A stretch of 64,000 nt of DNA, taken from Bradyrhizobium sp. MOS002 (GTDB lineage: Bacteria > Pseudomonadota > Alphaproteobacteria > Rhizobiales > Xanthobacteraceae). Shown one piece after another: positions 8,541 to 16,239 of the stretch. A program made the position numbers and the translations under genes. The DNA lies in NCBI RefSeq assembly GCF_003020115.1, contig NZ_PYFX01000004.1, positions 310,001 to 374,000 on the forward strand, written 5' to 3'. The first letter of the stretch is position 1. Each line of letters begins with the position of its first letter. The notes below the pieces were generated by a model. It worked only from the letters and a program-made list of their open reading frames with translations. It made no database searches and was not told the DNA's origin.

Positions 8541-9143
8541 ATGAAGCTGTTCTACTCTCCCTCCTCATGCTCTTTGTCGCCGCACATCGTGCTGCGCGAA
8601 CTCGATCTGCCCTTTACGCTCGACCGCGTCGATCCGGTGACCAAGCGAACCGAGTCAGGGAACGACTATCTGACGATCAATCCGAAGGGCTACGTGCCCG
8701 CGCTGGAGCTCGATGACGGGGAGGTTCTAACCGAAGGTCCTGCGATTACGCAGTATCTCGTCGACAGTTACGCGCCTGGCACACTCGCGCCGCTCTCCGG
8801 CACGATCGAGCGGGCACGGGTCAACAGCTATTTGACCTATATCAGCACCGAGTTGCACAAGCCGTTCGGGCGGCTGTTCGATCCAGCGCTGACCCCTGAC
8901 GCCCGTGCCTCGACCACAGCCTACCTGAATCGCAGGTTTGCACTGATCGAGCAGGAGCTCGCCGATGGACGGGCGTTCCTGACCGGTTCGGCCTTCACTC
9001 TCCCCGACGCCTATCTTTTCGTGATCCAGCGATGGGGAGCGTTCACTGGCTTCGATCTCTCGCCGTTTCCCAACATCGTCGCGCACGCCGAGCGGGTCAT
9101 GGCTAGGCCCGCGGTTCAGCTAGCACTCGACGCCGAGAAGTAG
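8541..9143 (+). CDS. Glutathione S-transferase (beta/GstA-like)
   Basis: The 200-residue product has a thioredoxin-fold N-terminal domain beginning MKLFYSPSSCSLSPHIVL, where the Cys at position 10 and Ser residues match the beta-class GST (GstA) active site. NPKGYVPALELDDGEVLTEGPAI supplies the cis-Pro and the glutathione-binding Glu-Ser/Gly turn. The helical C-terminal domain (residues 85-200) ends with RPAVQLALDAEK. It conjugates or exchanges glutathione on electrophiles or disulfides. It lies directly downstream of the F420 reductase-like gene, suggesting a shared redox or electrophile-stress role under the divergent LysR regulator. Confidence 0.88.
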   Translation: MKLFYSPSSCSLSPHIVLRELDLPFTLDRVDPVTKRTESGNDYLTINPKGYVPALELDDGEVLTEGPAITQYLVDSYAPGTLAPLSGTIERARVNSYLTYISTELHKPFGRLFDPALTPDARASTTAYLNRRFALIEQELADGRAFLTGSAFTLPDAYLFVIQRWGAFTGFDLSPFPNIVAHAERVMARPAVQLALDAEK

Positions 9144-9184
9144 GCAGGGGCTCGTTTTTAGGGGCTCCGTTTCGGTCGGTTCTG

Positions 9185-9207
9185 TACCATCATGGTCCAT
9201 GATGGTA
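9185..9207. promoter_or_regulatory. Perfect 23-bp palindrome upstream of integrase remnant
   Basis: Arms TACCATCATGG (9185-9195) and CCATGATGGTA (9197-9207) pair exactly around one central T. The palindrome lies 28 bp before the TTG start of the truncated integrase, so it may be an operator controlling that gene or part of a recombination site. The position suggests regulation; the function is inferred. Confidence 0.5.
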
Positions 9208-9235
9208 TCTGGCGTCGAACCGAACGGAGAATACC

Positions 9236-9388
9236 TTGTTGACCGATACGGGACTTCAGAAGCTCGAGCCTCGCAAGAAGCTTTGCAAGCGCGGCGACCA
9301 CGACGGCGTGTACGTTGCCGTCCTGCCCATCAACAGGCGCAAGCAGATCCGGGAAAGTGGCGACCACACCATCAAGGTGGTGCATTGA
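9236..9388 (+). pseudogene. Truncated tyrosine integrase (N-terminal arm-binding domain only)
   Basis: The frame starting at TTG 9236 reads LLTDTGLQKLEPRKKLCKRG followed by DHDGVYVAVLPINRRK. The first ~35 residues match the beginning of DUF4102/arm-DNA-binding domains of P4-type tyrosine integrases (LTDTAIR..KP..KPYKL.D..GLYL.V.P pattern). The sequence then diverges and stops at 9386-9388, so the core-binding and catalytic domains are gone. GGAGA at about 9226 provides a ribosome-binding site. The stop overlaps the ATG of the next gene (TGATG). It is a remnant of a mobile element in the guaA-adjacent accessory region. Confidence 0.6.
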
Positions 9389-9771
9389 TGCGCGCCGCGC
9401 TGAAAGTGGTGCTGGCCGCAATATTTGTGATGCCGGCCGCAGGAGCTCTGGCGAAGTCTCCGGACTGCGCGAGTTGGCCCACCAACATGGCCCTCGTGCA
9501 CCTCAAGAACGCCGGCCTGATTGATATCCCATCAGTGATCGAGGCGCAGACCAAGGCCGTTCGTCTCGCATCCGAAAAGATCGGCAAGGACCTCCATCAG
9601 CAGGTTTACGACATCACGTTTCACACCAGGGATGGCAAGACGATCGAGGTCATCACGAAAAGCCGGGCATCAAGCGAGGAATGCTCGATGAGCGCCGTCG
9701 ACGTCTACGTGGTCTCGACGAAAATCGGCGGGTCGGCAGAGCAGCCATCCGAGGGCACGACTAAAAAGTGA
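9388..9771 (+). CDS. Hypothetical secreted protein
   Basis: The 127-residue product begins with a clear Sec signal peptide (MRAALKVVLAAIFVMPAAGALAK, cleavage after ALA). It is followed by a small mature domain with two cysteines (CASWP and EECSM) that could form one disulfide. The middle segment LHQQVYDITFHTRDGKTIEVITKS resembles the beta-rich cores of small periplasmic hypothetical proteins found in rhizobia, but I recognise no named family. The ATG overlaps the stop of the integrase remnant by one base, so its original upstream signals may have been replaced by those of the remnant. The C-terminus is Ser/Glu/Lys-rich and probably disordered. Confidence 0.6.
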   Translation: MRAALKVVLAAIFVMPAAGALAKSPDCASWPTNMALVHLKNAGLIDIPSVIEAQTKAVRLASEKIGKDLHQQVYDITFHTRDGKTIEVITKSRASSEECSMSAVDVYVVSTKIGGSAEQPSEGTTKK

Positions 9772-9820
9772 TCCGGCTGCACCGGAAGCTCAAGACCTGT
9801 AATTGACGCGTAGCGGATGC

Positions 9821-9910
9821 GTAGGGCGGATTAGCCGCAAGGCGTAATCCGCCATCTCTCGCCGGGTCGCGCGCAAGATGGCGGATTACGCTCCGCTAAT
9901 CCGCGCTACG
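9821..9910. repeat. Inverted repeat, family C (GGCGGATTACGC type)
   Basis: GTAGGGCGGATTAGC at the left and GCTAATCCGCGCTACG at the right are inverted copies. Between them are nested inverted GGCGTAATCCGCC and GGCGGATTACGC units. A related element lies at 61726-61827. It fills the gap between the converging hypothetical gene and methyltransferase gene and may also act as a transcription barrier. Confidence 0.8.
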
Positions 9911-9917
9911 ATCTCCG

Positions 9918-10550
9918 TCACGGCTTCACGAACCGATAGGCGAAGCGATCGGTCTTGCTCTTGATCGAGGGATCGAACACCTTGATCGTGTGCGGGTCGT
10001 CCGTGTTCGCGAGCAGGGGGCTTTCCGCGTCCAGGACGAAGCCGGCCGCCTCGACCTCCCTGCGAACGGATGCAGGCTCGATCCGATGCAGCGACTGGGT
10101 CTCGCTCGTGCCCGCGCCGAGCGCGGCGGCGTGGTCGACGATGACGTAGGACCCGCCGGGCTTCAGCCGCTCGTAGACGGCGCGATTGAAGCGAGCCGCC
10201 GTCGCGCCCCTGGCTTGCATCAGCGCGGTGTGGAGATCGTGGTAGAACAGGTGCAGCCACAGGACGTCCGCAGGCTGCGTCGCCTCCGGCATCGCCACGA
10301 GGTCCGCCGAGACGGCTTCGACGTTCTCTCGGCCCGGCTCCTTCGCAAGCGTCCGCATGAGGCCGACCGGATCGTTCTTGAAGTGGGCGACTTCGGCCGG
10401 CACGAAGCTGTCAACCCGTCCTTCGGGTCCCACGATCTCGGAGAAGAGACGGGTCCAGTCGCCATCGCCTGGGTAAACGTCGATGACGGTGGAGCCCGCG
10501 TTCACGCGCGCGAACCGGATCAACTCGGATAGCTTGGATTGGTCGTACAT
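9918..10550 (-). CDS. Class I SAM-dependent methyltransferase-like protein
   Basis: The 210-residue protein has the order of a Rossmann methyltransferase: STVIDVYPGDGDWTRLFSEIVGPEGRVDSF (motif I, with YPGDG in place of the usual ExGxG) and ENVEAVSADLVAMP (acidic loop). DVLWLHLFYHDLH and RLKPGGSYVIVDHAA (post-motif strand) follow. The same pattern occurs in predicted methyltransferases of the COG4798 type. An AAGGAG ribosome-binding site lies seven bases before ATG 10550. It is the last gene of a five-gene minus-strand run that starts at 13225. Substrate unknown. Confidence 0.75.
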   Translation of the reverse strand: MYDQSKLSELIRFARVNAGSTVIDVYPGDGDWTRLFSEIVGPEGRVDSFVPAEVAHFKNDPVGLMRTLAKEPGRENVEAVSADLVAMPEATQPADVLWLHLFYHDLHTALMQARGATAARFNRAVYERLKPGGSYVIVDHAAALGAGTSETQSLHRIEPASVRREVEAAGFVLDAESPLLANTDDPHTIKVFDPSIKSKTDRFAYRFVKP

Positions 10551-10561
10551 CGGAATCTCCT

Positions 10562-10972
10562 TTAGGGTTGGACGTTCGACGCGCGCGAGGCCCGCGCCAG
10601 TGCCTGCGTGTCGACGTACTCCCGGATGTTCGTCAGTCTGCCGTTCCGAACGGTCATGGCGAAGATCCAGTCGTCCTCGAAAATCTTGTTCGTGGCTTTG
10701 ATCTTTCCTTTCGCGAATCCGACGACCAGGACGCGGTCTCCTTGCGCGACGAACTCCCGGGGTTCGGTGGAGGTTTCGATCGACCTGGATGCCGTCTCGA
10801 GCAAATTCGCCAGCCCCGCGTGTCCGCGGTGCGTTCCGGCCAGCGGCCAGTCCTCACCCGGAATGATCCACTCGATGTCCTCAGTGACCAGCGCCAGCAG
10901 AGCCTCGCTGTCGCCGCGGCCGATCGCGGCGAAGAAGTCCTTCACGGTCTGGATGTTGTTCTCGATGCTCAT
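10562..10972 (-). CDS. NTF2-like (SnoaL-type) protein
   Basis: The 136-residue product (MSIENNIQTVKDFFAAIGRG...) has the NTF2-like fold features: an N-terminal amphipathic helix, DIEWIIPGEDWPLAGTHRGHAG in the first strand-loop and DDWIFAMTVRNGRLTNIREYVDT in the last strands. The latter is characteristic of the ketosteroid isomerase/SnoaL-like group. GGAGA seven bases upstream selects the ATG at 10972 over an in-frame ATG at 10996. It is followed by the methyltransferase after 11 bp and is preceded by the F420 reductase-like gene. Ligand unknown. Confidence 0.8.
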   Translation of the reverse strand: MSIENNIQTVKDFFAAIGRGDSEALLALVTEDIEWIIPGEDWPLAGTHRGHAGLANLLETASRSIETSTEPREFVAQGDRVLVVGFAKGKIKATNKIFEDDWIFAMTVRNGRLTNIREYVDTQALARASRASNVQP

Positions 10973-11056
10973 GGGATTTCTCCATTTCGCTCGCATCGGA
11001 TCGCAGGCGATCCGATCCCGTGCGTCGTGTCCCCAACGATGGTGACGTCGTGTTCG

Positions 11057-11656
11057 TCAGTCGAACTTGACAAAATCCTTGAAGATCAATTGACCCCAGC
11101 TGTTTCCGCGTGCCTGCACCAGCAGTCCGCCTTCGGAAAGCCCGCCAAGCTTGATCGGCGCGAAGCCGAGATTGTCCGCAAGCGAGCCAATCTCCGCTGT
11201 GGCAGCGTCATCGTCGCTGGCCAGGAATACGACTCTTCTGCCGCCATGGACGGCCGGATCCTGGCCAAGCACGGCAGCACCCAAATGGTTGAAGCCCTTG
11301 ACCAGTCGACCGCCAGTGAAGGCCTGCGCGACGGCCTTGGACGAAGGCTGTCCCCCCAGTTTCTCAGGGGGCACGCCGTAGGCATTGGTCACATCGACGA
11401 TGGTCTTGCCCTGCCAAGTGGACAGCGCCTTCGCGACATCCTGGTGCGATTCGAAACGGACAGCCAAAAAGACGATGTCCGCCTTGACCGCGTCCGCCAG
11501 CTTTTTGGGAATGATCGAGGGTCCGATCGCGGTCGAGGCGGATGCAAAGCTTTCCGGGTCGCGCGTGGTTGCGACGGAGACTTCGATGCCGTTGCGGGCA
11601 AACGCCCTGGCGAGGGCCTGGCCGATCTGGCCGAAGCCGATAATTGCGTAGCTCAT
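11057..11656 (-). CDS. NADPH-dependent F420 reductase-like NAD(P)-binding protein
   Basis: The 199-residue protein begins MSYAIIGFGQIGQALARAFA, a dinucleotide-binding Rossmann motif. LVKGFNHLGAAVLGQ follows, equivalent to the AFN motif of the F420-dependent NADP reductase-like family, and then RRVVFLASDDDAA. I chose the ATG at 11656; the frame is open for another 56 codons, which encode nothing conserved and overlap the neighbouring SDR gene. It is paralogous to 7859-8506. It sits between an SDR gene and an NTF2-like gene in a minus-strand operon headed by SDR 12491-13225. Confidence 0.8.
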   Translation of the reverse strand: MSYAIIGFGQIGQALARAFARNGIEVSVATTRDPESFASASTAIGPSIIPKKLADAVKADIVFLAVRFESHQDVAKALSTWQGKTIVDVTNAYGVPPEKLGGQPSSKAVAQAFTGGRLVKGFNHLGAAVLGQDPAVHGGRRVVFLASDDDAATAEIGSLADNLGFAPIKLGGLSEGGLLVQARGNSWGQLIFKDFVKFD

Positions 11657-11687
11657 GATGTTTTCCGATCTTGTGTTGATGCCGCGG

Positions 11688-12440
11688 TCAGACCTGCGCC
11701 ATGCCGCCATCGACGGCGAGATCCACGCCGGTGATGTAGGAACTTTCATCGGAGGCGAGAAACGTGACGGCAGCCGCGATTTCCTCCGGCTTGCCCCTGC
11801 GACCCATCGGGACCTGTGAAGCAAATCCGGCGGCGGCTTGCTTAGCTTGCTCGGCGGTCAAGCCCGTCGTCGTCTCCAAAGCGGGGGTCTCGGTTGGTCC
11901 GGGGCTCATCGTATTCACGCGGATTTTGCGATCCTTCAGCTCCAGCGTCCAGGCGCGCGAGAAGTTGCGCACGGCCGCCTTGCTTGCGGCGTAGGCGCTG
12001 AACCCTGGCAGCCCCTTCACGTTCGAGACCGAAGAGTTCAGGATGATCGAACCGCCGTCCCTAAAGAGGGGAAGGGCCTTCTGCACCGTAAAGAACAGCC
12101 CCTTCACGTTGACGTCGAAGGTCTGGTCGAAATGGGCCTCGGTCGCCAGTGCGAGCGGTGCGATCGTCCCTGCGCCCGCGTTCGCGAAGAGAATGTCGAT
12201 GTGACCATGTTTCTCTTTGACGACGGCATAGAGCCGGTCCAGATCGTCCAGGCGAGACACATCGCTCACGACCGTCGTCACGTTTGTCTTGATGAAGGCT
12301 GCAGCCTCCTTCAGCTCTTTCTCGCGCCGGCCGGTGATCACGACTTGCGCACCTTCGTCCACGAAGCGCTTGGCCGTGGCCAAGCCAATTCCGCTGCTGC
12401 CGCCGGTGATGACTGCGATCTTGCCTTCTAGTTTTTTCAT
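11688..12440 (-). CDS. SDR family oxidoreductase
   Basis: The 250-residue classical short-chain dehydrogenase/reductase has the cofactor motif TGGSSGIG (residues 12-19), the NAG motif FANAGAGT, the catalytic Ser in ILNSSVSN and the YAASK catalytic Tyr/Lys. The SPGPTETP segment follows the active site, and the C-terminal GVDLAVDGGMAQV is standard. TGR after the second strand suggests NADP(H) preference. It is 50 bp downstream of a close paralogue (12491-13225), so the pair probably arose by tandem duplication. Substrate unknown. Confidence 0.9.
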   Translation of the reverse strand: MKKLEGKIAVITGGSSGIGLATAKRFVDEGAQVVITGRREKELKEAAAFIKTNVTTVVSDVSRLDDLDRLYAVVKEKHGHIDILFANAGAGTIAPLALATEAHFDQTFDVNVKGLFFTVQKALPLFRDGGSIILNSSVSNVKGLPGFSAYAASKAAVRNFSRAWTLELKDRKIRVNTMSPGPTETPALETTTGLTAEQAKQAAAGFASQVPMGRRGKPEEIAAAVTFLASDESSYITGVDLAVDGGMAQV

Positions 12441-12490
12441 GATGTTTTCTCTTTCGTTGTGTGTGGGCCAGGCGCGGGACCGCGCCGGGA

Positions 12491-13225
12491 TCAGAGTTGC
12501 GCCAGGCCGCCGTCGACGGCGACTTCGCTGGCGGTCATGAAGCTGCTGTCCGACGAGGCGAGAAAGGCGGCCACGGCCCCGATCTCCGAGGGATCGGCCA
12601 TGCGCTGCAGCGGAGTCATCGCGGCGAAGACCTTCTGGCCCTCCTCGCCGAGCGCTTCCTTTGCGAGTTCGGTCGCGGTCGCCCCGGGCGACAGCACGTT
12701 GACCCGGATGCCGCTGCCTTTCAGGTCCACCGCCCAGGTCCGCGCGAGGTTGCGCACGGCCGCCTTGCTCGCGCTGTAGGCGCTCATGGCTGGGGCGCCC
12801 GTGGTGCCGGCGCTCGATCCGGTCAGGATGATCGAACCGCCCCGGCGCATCAGCGGCAGCGCCTTCTGCACCGTGAAGATCGTACCCTTCACGTTTGTGT
12901 CGAAGGTTTCGTCGATGTGCGCGGCGGTGATCTTGCCGAGTGCAAGCTGGCTTCCCGCTCCGGCATTGGCGAAGACGATGTCGAGGGTTCCGCGCTCGGC
13001 CTTCACCGTTGCGTAGAGTCGGTCGAGGTCGGCCTCATTCGAGACCGAGCCCTTCACCGCGCGGGCATTGGGCCCGAGGGCGGCGACAGCTGCGTCGAGC
13101 GCTTGCTGTCGGCGGCCGAAGATGAAGACGAAGGCGCCTTCCTCGATGAAGCGCTTTGCCGCGGCGCGCCCGATGCCGGTCGCGCCACCCGTGATGACTG
13201 CAACCTTGCCGTCAAGCTTTCCCAT
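12491..13225 (-). CDS. SDR family oxidoreductase
   Basis: The 244-residue classical SDR has TGGATGIG at residues 12-19, FANAGAG, the catalytic Ser region ILTGSSAG, YSASK (catalytic Tyr and Lys) and the SPGATATE loop. FGRR after strand 2 suggests NADP(H). It is the first gene of the minus-strand run 13225-9918 and shares that run with a second SDR, an F420 reductase-like protein, an NTF2-like protein and a methyltransferase. The LysR gene at 13493 is divergent, with a 267-bp shared upstream region, and is the natural candidate regulator. Confidence 0.9.
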   Translation of the reverse strand: MGKLDGKVAVITGGATGIGRAAAKRFIEEGAFVFIFGRRQQALDAAVAALGPNARAVKGSVSNEADLDRLYATVKAERGTLDIVFANAGAGSQLALGKITAAHIDETFDTNVKGTIFTVQKALPLMRRGGSIILTGSSAGTTGAPAMSAYSASKAAVRNLARTWAVDLKGSGIRVNVLSPGATATELAKEALGEEGQKVFAAMTPLQRMADPSEIGAVAAFLASSDSSFMTASEVAVDGGLAQL

Positions 13226-13492
13226 AGTTTCTCCTGTCGTGGTGTCGGGACAGCGTCTGCCCCCGAGACCCGCGACATAGGTCTGCCGGTGTCAGGCGTT
13301 GAGTGCGGAAGCGCGCACATCGGTGGTGCGAAATCGATCCGGCCGGACGGCTGGCGTCAGCGGCGACGATCGGGGCCGGCCGCTCGGAATTGGGCCGCGC
13401 TCCTCGGCAGAGGCTATGATGAGCGCCCGGACTGCTGTTAGATGCGCCAGATACGGCTTGAAAAGGCGCACCGCGCGGTGCGGGATTGCACC

Positions 13493-14389
13493 ATGATCGA
13501 CTGGGACGACGTTCGCTACTTTCTAGCCGTCGCGCGCGGAGGCTCGGTGCGGGCCGCCGCCGAGCACCTCGGTGTGAACCACGCGACCGTGCTGCGACGC
13601 ATCGCCCAGCTCGAGGAACGCCTCGGGGTACAGATGTTCGAAAAGCTGCCTTCGGGCTACCGCCTGACGGCTACGGGCGAGGAGGTCCTCGAATTCGCGG
13701 ACCAGATGGAAGCGTCGTCGCATCAGCTGGAGACGCGCGTCTTCGGGCGCGACCAGAGCGTGCGTGGGCGTCTGCGGGTGACGCTGGCGCCGCCGATGGC
13801 GACACATTTGCTGATGCCTGATTTCGCCGACTTCGCGCGTCTGCATCCTGACATCGAGATGGATATCTTGTCGGCAGGCGAACTTGCAAACCTCACCAAC
13901 CGGGAGGCCGACGTCGCGATCCGCGTCGTCTACGACCGCAAGACCTTGCCGCAAAATCTCCACGGCATGAAGGGACCGGAGCTGTTCGGCGCCGTCTACA
14001 TGTCCAGGGATCGGCTGGCCGCGTGGCGTGCGGGCGCGCCGGATCCCTTCCGCTGGATCGTCATCAGCATTCACGGCATCCCGGACTGGGCCAGCGCGGG
14101 TGAGGTTCGCACCACGGGCGTTCCATTCAGGACCAGCGACGCTGGCGCGCAGATCGCTGCGGTCCGGCAAGGGCTGGGGATCACGACACTGCCGTGCTTC
14201 GTCGGCGATGCCGACCCATTACTGGTGAGGGTGCCGGGCACCGAGTTGCACATGTACGGCACGGTGTGGCTCCTCACACAGGGCGAGACCCGCAAGACCA
14301 AGCGCGTGCGGCTCTTCACGGAGTTCGTATCCCGCAGGCTCGCCGCGTACGCGCCGCTTCTCGCGGGGCTGTCGGTGGCAGGCGATTGA
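13493..14389 (+). CDS. LysR-family transcriptional regulator
   Basis: The 298-residue protein starts MIDWDDVRYFLAVARGGSVR and continues AAAEHLGVNHATVLRRIAQLEERLG, a LysR winged helix-turn-helix, with FEKLPSGYRLTATGEE as the wing. The effector domain follows. The IDWDDVRYFLAVA opening is shared by a large rhizobial LysR subgroup. ATG 13493 was chosen because the upstream 17 codons of the same frame are not conserved in type. It is divergent from the five-gene oxidoreductase operon ending at 13225, which it probably controls. The inducer cannot be predicted. Confidence 0.9.
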   Translation: MIDWDDVRYFLAVARGGSVRAAAEHLGVNHATVLRRIAQLEERLGVQMFEKLPSGYRLTATGEEVLEFADQMEASSHQLETRVFGRDQSVRGRLRVTLAPPMATHLLMPDFADFARLHPDIEMDILSAGELANLTNREADVAIRVVYDRKTLPQNLHGMKGPELFGAVYMSRDRLAAWRAGAPDPFRWIVISIHGIPDWASAGEVRTTGVPFRTSDAGAQIAAVRQGLGITTLPCFVGDADPLLVRVPGTELHMYGTVWLLTQGETRKTKRVRLFTEFVSRRLAAYAPLLAGLSVAGD

Positions 14390-14463
14390 GGCGGGGCAGG
14401 TCGCTTCGTTCGGAGCCGTCCGGTGGTCGGTCGGGAATGCCTTGAAATACGAGCCGTCCTCCT

Positions 14464-14484
14464 ATATGACTACTGTAGTCATAT
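14464..14484. promoter_or_regulatory. Perfect palindromic operator of the toxin-antitoxin operon
   Basis: Arms ATATGACTAC (14464-14473) and GTAGTCATAT (14475-14484) are exact inverse complements around a single T. The site ends one base before the GGAGG ribosome-binding site of the antitoxin gene, overlapping the expected promoter. Phd/YefM antitoxins bind such palindromes for conditional cooperativity, so an autoregulatory operator is the likely role. Confidence 0.75.
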
Positions 14485-14494
14485 TGGAGGACCC

Positions 14495-14737
14495 ATGCGA
14501 GAGATTCAGCTTCGTGATGCAAAAGCCAACCTCTCCGCGGTCGTCGATGAAGCGGTCGATGGCAAGCCCGCGATCATCACGCGTCATGGTAAAAAGCAGG
14601 CGGTGGTCTTGAGCTACGAGGAGTGGCGGCGTCTGGCGCAGGTGCCGAGCTTCGGGCGCCTGCTGATGGCGGCCCCCGTGAGGGCCGGCGATGTGCCGAT
14701 GCGCAATCGCGCCAAGCTGCGCAAGACCGACTTCTGA
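14495..14737 (+). CDS. Phd/YefM-family antitoxin
   Basis: The 80-residue protein begins MREIQLRDAKANLSAVVDEA, then PAIITRHGKKQAVVLSYEEW, the standard N-terminal DNA-binding domain of Phd/YefM antitoxins (prevent-host-death family). The C-terminal 25 residues would neutralise the partner toxin. GGAGG at 14486-14490 precedes ATG 14495. A perfect palindrome overlaps the promoter. The PIN-domain toxin gene starts 3 bp after the stop, the classic antitoxin-first arrangement. Pairing a Phd-type antitoxin with a PIN toxin is common in rhizobia. Confidence 0.92.
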   Translation: MREIQLRDAKANLSAVVDEAVDGKPAIITRHGKKQAVVLSYEEWRRLAQVPSFGRLLMAAPVRAGDVPMRNRAKLRKTDF

Positions 14738-14740
14738 GAC

Positions 14741-15178
14741 GTGTACCTCGTCGATACCAATGTCATTTCTGCCGTCTCGCCGAACCGGCCGACGCCTGCG
14801 GCACTCGTCGAGTGGATGGATGCGCAATCCGCCTCCTTGTTCTTGTCCGTCGTGACGATTGCGGAGGTTGAGGACGGAATAGCCAAATTGCGACGCGAGA
14901 AAGCCACGCGCAGGAGTAGAGATTTGGCTCAATGGCTGGAAGCCGTGCTGCACCTGTATGAGGATCGAATCCTGGCATTCAATACCCCCACTGCGCGGAT
15001 CGCCGGACAATTGTCGGACCGCGCGCGAGGGCAGGGGCATTCTCCGGGATTTGCCGATATCATGATTGCCGCAACTGCGCGTCAGCACTCGTTGACGGTC
15101 TTGTCACGCAACGCGAGGCATTTCCTGCCGCTCGGCGTACCCGTGCATGATCCCTTCAGGGAGCTGCCGCCGTCCTGA
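14741..15178 (+). CDS. vapC: PIN-domain ribonuclease toxin (VapC type)
   Basis: The 145-residue product is a complete PIN domain. The acidic metal-binding residues are visible as Asp5 (YLVDTNVIS), Glu42 (TIAEVEDGI) and Asp106 (GFADIMIAATA), followed by the SRNARHF motif. VapC toxins are Mg-dependent endoribonucleases that cut tRNA or rRNA and arrest growth until neutralised. Translation starts at GTG 14741, three bases after the antitoxin stop, so the genes are probably translationally coupled. All key residues are present, so the toxin is likely functional. Such modules typically stabilise accessory regions, in keeping with the surrounding island-like context. Confidence 0.92.
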   Translation: MYLVDTNVISAVSPNRPTPAALVEWMDAQSASLFLSVVTIAEVEDGIAKLRREKATRRSRDLAQWLEAVLHLYEDRILAFNTPTARIAGQLSDRARGQGHSPGFADIMIAATARQHSLTVLSRNARHFLPLGVPVHDPFRELPPS

Positions 15179-15223
15179 TTATCGCGCAGGCATAGGGAGG
15201 GCGGCCGCCATTTGGCTGCCCAT

Positions 15224-16129
15224 CTAATCCACCCCAACCGCACCCGCCCGCCGCTGCCCCGCGATCAGCATCTCCACAAACGCGGTCACCTTCGGCGGAC
15301 GAAATCGCGCCGCGGGGTAAACGGTGTGGATGCCGCCGGATGGCAGTTGCCATTGCGGCAGGATGTGAATGAGGCGCCCCGCCGCCAGATCGGCGGCCAC
15401 CAGGAAATCCGGCAAGACCGAAAGGCCGCCGCCGGCGCGCACGGCCGCGAGCACCCCCGGCGTCGTGTCGATGGCGATGCTCGCTTGCAGGCGCACGGCG
15501 CGTCGATCGAGATCACCGCGCGAGAACTGCCACAGCAGCGGCTCGCGCAGCGCCATGTTGGCGATGAACGGCAGCGTCACGAGGTCGTCAGGATCGCGCG
15601 CGGCGGCGATCCGATCCGTGAACACGGGAGCGCCGACCAGACATTGCCGGAACGATCCGATCTTGCGCGCCTGCAGGCTGGAATCGACCAGCCAGCCGAC
15701 ACGGATCGCCATGTCGATCTGGCCTGAGGCGAGATCGACCGTCTGATCTTCGAGCGTCAACTCCACGCGGCAGTTTGGATAGCGTGCCGCGTAGGCGGTG
15801 ACGACGGCGACGACGATGGCCGTGCCATAGTCGTTGGGCGCCGTGATCCGCAACGTGCCGGTCGGCGCAGCGGCTGCCTGGGCGAGTTCGTCGAAGGCAT
15901 CCTCCGCTTCGCGAAGGATCATGACGCAGCGCGCATGAAACATGCGGCCCGCCTCGGTCGGATGAACCCGGCGCGTCGTGCGCACGAGAAGGCTGGTGCC
16001 GAGGTCGCGCTCCAGCTGCGCCACCTGCTGGCTCACCACGGCCTTGGTGATGCCGAGCCGTTCGGCGGCCCGCGTGAACGATCCGGTGTCCACGACGGCT
16101 GCGAAATAGGCCAGTCGGTTCAGGTTCAT
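15224..16129 (-). CDS. LysR-family transcriptional regulator
   Basis: The 301-residue protein begins MNLNRLAYFAAVVDTGSFTR, then AAERLGITKAVVSQQVAQLERDLG, a canonical LysR helix-turn-helix. VRTTRRVHPTEAG is the wing, and the effector domain extends to residue 295. It is divergent from the DsbA-like/MBL-fold/NTF2-like gene series that begins at 16240. The 110-bp shared region contains a small dyad, CATAC-A-GTATG (16166-16176), that could be part of its binding site. It probably activates that series; inducer unknown. Confidence 0.9.
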   Translation of the reverse strand: MNLNRLAYFAAVVDTGSFTRAAERLGITKAVVSQQVAQLERDLGTSLLVRTTRRVHPTEAGRMFHARCVMILREAEDAFDELAQAAAAPTGTLRITAPNDYGTAIVVAVVTAYAARYPNCRVELTLEDQTVDLASGQIDMAIRVGWLVDSSLQARKIGSFRQCLVGAPVFTDRIAAARDPDDLVTLPFIANMALREPLLWQFSRGDLDRRAVRLQASIAIDTTPGVLAAVRAGGGLSVLPDFLVAADLAAGRLIHILPQWQLPSGGIHTVYPAARFRPPKVTAFVEMLIAGQRRAGAVGVD

Positions 16130-16239
16130 GGCTTGGTCCGGTCAGGTCGATTTGTCAGTCAATAGCATACAGTATGTCTGTTTTGTTGATATTTATCTAC
16201 CAATTGGCGCGTGCCACATTGCGGTTCAAGGAGATCGCC

